Shown here: one piece after another, positions 60,253 to 64,000 of the stretch
How positions within the stretch are numbered: the stretch's first letter is position 1
How the letters are laid out: each line of letters begins with the position of its first letter
Source: Magicicada septendecula
Lineage: Eukaryota > Arthropoda > Insecta > Hemiptera > Cicadidae
Direction: 5' to 3'
DNA length: 64,000 bases
NCBI GenBank assembly: GCA_034769895.1
Contig: CM068367.1
Coordinates: forward strand, 708,816,885-708,880,884
Program-made: the position numbers and the translations under genes
The notes under the pieces: generated by a model
Told to the model about the DNA's origin: nothing
Seen by the model: the letters and a program-made list of their open reading frames with translations, nothing else
The model's database searches: none

Positions 60253-63128
60253 ATGAAGAGGCTAGGTGAACGAGGTGGGGGTAATTTTCTATTAATGAAA
60301 ATTATAGTTGAAGGGGTAAGGGAGAATTTTTTATGTGTACTAAGTTATCGGCAAAAAGGAATTAGTTCTTTGATAAAATTCCTTCCCGGGCTGTTTAGCC
60401 GTAGCCCAATGTTTCCTGCAAAACCAGACATTTCGGCAGTGCCATCGACTGCCATCATCAGTGAAAATCGATTGTGAAAACGTGAGGTGGTATAAACGTG
60501 CTGTTAGTGACCACAATACTGTCGTTAAGGCTGAAGCAATAAGTGGAAAGTAGTAGTTTCTATGGAAACATTTCATTTCATAAATGATTTTAAATATAAA
60601 TCTTAGAACATGGAAGTCATGTATAGTTCTCGAAGGGTAATTTTTATATATGGCAAACGATAACAGCCGCAAATTCAAACAGAATCAAATGATTTTTTGC
60701 ATACGTACTTGATTTGTAGAGTACTCAAAACCTGTTGTTTTTGGTGAAGATCGGTTAAGGAAAAGGGGTAATTTACCAGCAACATTTTATGTTTTAAAAG
60801 GCTATTTACTATGGCAAACGATAACAGACGCATATTCAAACAGAATTAAATAATTTTTTGCATACAGCCCTGAATTGTAGAGTTGTCAAGAAAAATTGTT
60901 TTTGGTGAAGATGGTTAAGGGAAAGGGGTAGTTTACCTGCTACGTTTTTTTATCAAAGATACTTTTTTTTGGCAAATGGTAACAGCCGCAAATTCAAACA
61001 CAATCAAATAATAATATTTTGCATACAGCCCTGAAATGTAGAGTTCTCAAGACCTATTGTTTTTTGTGAAGATCGGTTAAGGGAAAGGGGTAAATTCTTG
61101 GATTTCGTTGTCCATGACGTGCCCGTTACTTAACTAAACCTCTGATGAAGCCTTTTAAAGGTGAAAGCCGGTTTAGGCTGTAATGTAAAACTTTACGTTT
61201 TTACTTATAAAAAACTTAGTTTTCCCAGTCGTTAGGAAAGGGGTAGTTTACCTGCAAAATTTTATGTTTTAACAAGGGTAATTTTTTCTATGACGAACGA
61301 TAACTGCAGTAAATTCAAACAGAATCAACTACACTTTTGCGTATCCTTTTGTATTTTACAGAACTCAAGTTCTGTTGATTTTGTTGAAGAGAGGTTAAGG
61401 GGAAGGGGTAGTTTACCTGCAACATTTTATATTTTAACAAGGGTATTTTCTATGGCAAACGATAACAGCCGCATATTCAAACAGAATCAAATAATTTTTG
61501 CATACAGCCCTGAATTGTAGAGTTGTCAAGAAAATTGTTTTTGGTGAAGATGGTTAAGGGAAAGGGGTAGTTTACCTGCTACGTTTTTTTATCAAGGTTA
61601 CTTTTTTTTGGCAAATGGTAACAGCCGCAAATTCAAACACAATCAAATAATAATATTTTGCTTACAGCCCTGAAATGTAGAGTTCTCAAGACCTATTGTT
61701 TTTTGTGAAGATCGGTTAATGGAAATGGGTAAATTCTTGGATTTCGCAGTCCATGACGTGCCCGTTACATAACTAAACCTCTGATGAAGCCTTCTAAAGG
61801 TGAAAGCCGGTTTAGGCTGTAAGTTAAAACTTTACGTTTTTACTTATAAAAAACTTAGTGTTCCGAGTCGTTAGGAAAGGGGTAGTTTACCTGCAAAATT
61901 TTATGTTTTAACAAGGGTAATTTTTTTTTGACGAACGATAACTGCCGTAAATTCAAACAGAATCAACTACACTTTTGCGTATCTTTTTGTATTTTACAGA
62001 ACTCAAGTTCTGTTGATTTTGTTGAAGAGAGGTTAAGGGGAAGGGGTAGTTTACCTGCAACGTTTTATATTTTAACAAGGGTATTTTCTATGGCAAACGA
62101 TAACAGACGCAAATTCAAACTGAATCAAATAATTTTTTACATACAGCTCTGAATTGTAGAGTTCTCAAGACATATTGTTTTTGGTGAAGATCGGTTAATG
62201 GAAAGGGGTAGTTTAACGACAACGTTTTATGTTTTAACAATGGTATTTTCTATGGCAAACGATAACAGACGCAAATTCAAACAGAATCAAATAATTTTTT
62301 GCATACAGCCCTGAATTGTACAGTACTCAAAATCTATTGTTTTTGGATAAGATGGTTAAGGGAATGGGGTAGTTTACCTGCAACGTTTTTTTATCAAGGT
62401 TACTTTTTTTTGGCAAACGATAACAGCCGCAAATTCAAATAGGATCAAATAATGTTTTGAATACAGAACTGAAATGTAGTGTTCTCAAGATCTTTGGTTT
62501 TGGTGAAGATCGCTTAAGGGAAAGGGGTTGTATACCTGCAACATTTTATGTTTTACCAAGGATAATTTTTTATATGACGAACTATAAATGCCGCAAATTC
62601 AAACAGAATCAACTACGTTTTTGCATACCTTTTTGAATTCAGGAGAACTCAAGGTCAGTTGATTTTTTTGAAGATTGGATAAGGGAAAGGGGTAGTTTAC
62701 TAGCACCATTTTATGTTTTAAGAAGGGTAATTTTTTTTGACGAAACATAACTGCCGTAAATTCAAAGAGAATCAAATAATTTTTGCACACGTTCCTGAAT
62801 TGTAGAGAACGCAATTTTTCGCGAAGTTCGGTTAATGGAAAGGGGTAGTTTACCTGCAACATTTTATGTTGTCACAAGAGAAATGTTTTCATGACGAACG
62901 ATAACTGCCGCACATTCAAACAGAATCAAGTTTTTTTTTGCATGCATCGCTGCATTGTAGAGGACTGAAGGTCTATTGATTTTGGTGAAGATCGGTTTAG
63001 AGAAAGGGGTAGTTAACCTGTAACGTTTTATGTTTTAACAAGAGTAAAGTACTTAATTTTGATAAATAAAGTATCCTGAGAAGAAGCTCATAATAATCCA
63101 CTGTAGAAACCTAGATGAATAACTCTAA
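60253..63128 (+). repeat. Higher-order unit 13, 2,876 bp (18)
   Basis: Family-B core at 60,424-60,463. Inserts at 61,093-61,234 and 61,732-61,873; the second reads CTGTAAGTT after the core. Small indels in A or T runs near 61,495 and 61,532 account for the slightly short length. Confidence 0.85.
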
Positions 63129-64000
63129 ATGAAGAGGCTAGGTGAACGAGGTGGGGGTAATTTTCTATTAATGAAAATTATAGTTGAAGGGGTAAGGGAG
63201 AATTTTTTATGTGTACTAAGTTATCGGCAACAAAGAATTAGTTCTTTGATAAAATTCCTTCCCGGGCTGTTTAGCCGTAGCCCAATGTTTCCTGCAAAAC
63301 CAGACATTTCGGCAGTGCCATCGACTGCCATCATCAGTGAAAATCGATTGTGAAAACGTGAGGTGGTATAAACGTGCTGTTAGTGACCACAATACTGTCG
63401 TTAAGGCTGAAGCAATAAGTGGAAAGTAGTAGTTTCTATGGAAACATTTCATTTCATAAATGATTTTAAATATAAATCTTAGAACATGGAAGTCATGTAT
63501 AGTTCTCGAAGGGTAATTTTTATATATGGCAAACGATAACAGCCGCAAATTCAAACAGAATCAAATGATTTTTTGCATACGTACTTGATTTGTAGAGTAC
63601 TCAAAACCTGTTGTTTTTGGTGAAGATCGGTTAAGGAAAAGGGGTAATTTACCAGCAACATTTTATGTTTTAAAAGGCTATTTACTATGGCAAACGATAA
63701 CAGACGCATATTCAAACAGAATTAAATAATTTTTTGCATACAGCCCTGAATTGTAGAGTTGTCAAGAAAAATTGTTGTTGGTGAAGATGGTTAAGGGAAA
63801 GGGGTAGTTTACCTGCTACGTTTTTTTATCAAAGTTACTTTTTTTGGCAAATGGTAACAGCCGCAAATTCAAACACAATGAAATAATAATATTTTGCATA
63901 CAGCCCTGAAATGTAGAGTTCTCAAGACCTATTGTTTTTTGTGAAGATCGGTTAAGGGAAAGGGGTAAATTCTTGGATTTCGTTGTCCATGACGTGCCCG
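63129..64000 (+). repeat. Higher-order unit 14, cut by the window edge
   Basis: Family-B core at 63,300-63,339. The first insert starts at 63,968 and is cut after its tail-derived part. The array plainly continues beyond the window. Confidence 0.85.

Noticed and set aside
19482..64000. CRISPR array
   Set aside because: Regular repeats are present but the units are about 160 bp without unique spacers, in a plainly eukaryotic setting with no cas genes.
19482..64000. CENP-B box in the satellite
   Set aside because: I looked for TTCG....A..CGGG-type motifs and found none convincing. A centromeric role cannot be claimed from sequence.

Overview
The window is AT-rich eukaryotic DNA made almost entirely of repeats. 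The mix of Penelope-like retroelement (PLE) pieces, RTE-like LINE tails, (TG)n and (GACA)n tracts and one possible spliced exon suggests an arthropod, probably an insect; this is inference and the species cannot be named. No bacterial features, tRNA or rRNA genes were seen. The only protein-coding sequence recognised with confidence belongs to PLEs: reverse transcriptase plus GIY-YIG endonuclease, all copies broken.

Layout. 1-5,260 is mixed single-copy and dispersed-repeat DNA: a possible decayed LTR-retroelement fragment (minus strand, about 170-1,296), a 300-bp hairpin mini-PLE (1,845-2,144), a candidate coding exon (2,952-3,204, minus), a fragment with a hammerhead-like motif (3,375-3,700) and LINE-like tails (4,339-5,260). 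5,265-7,590 holds two copies, on the opposite strand to the rest, of an element with about 160-bp internal tandem repeats, a (GACA)n tract and a palindromic end. 7,600-8,735 carries fragments of two other PLE families. From 8,736 to the right edge the same 160-bp repeat runs in plus orientation. It is broken at 11,111-13,717 by a PLE inserted as an inverted pair of 5'-truncated copies, flanked by a 12-bp target-site duplication.

From about 19.5 kb, and regularly from 24.4 kb, the 160-bp satellite forms a higher-order array. Each unit is close to a whole multiple of 160 bp (2,240, 2,717, about 2,880, 3,359 or 4,004 bp). Each unit carries one block of about 470 bp with a minus-strand hammerhead-like motif (family B), and one to three copies of a 142-bp mini-PLE insert with a plus-strand hammerhead-like motif (family A). 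The insert is flanked by an 11-bp duplication of the satellite, so it jumped once into a monomer and was then multiplied with it. I count 31 complete inserts plus one cut by the window edge.

The theme of the window is self-cleaving-ribozyme-like ends of PLEs. Six sequence families share the layout CTGA(T/A)GA, short hairpin, GAAA, short loop, cleavage triplet. Four very small elements (80, 142, 171 and 300 bp) carry such motifs and have clean 11-14 bp target-site duplications. One inserted into the PLE, one into a TG-rich site and two into satellite monomers. The most interesting reading is a family of tiny ribozyme-bearing retroposons, presumably moved by PLE proteins, that has been drawn into a large satellite. 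Whether the ribozymes are active or transcribed cannot be told from sequence alone.
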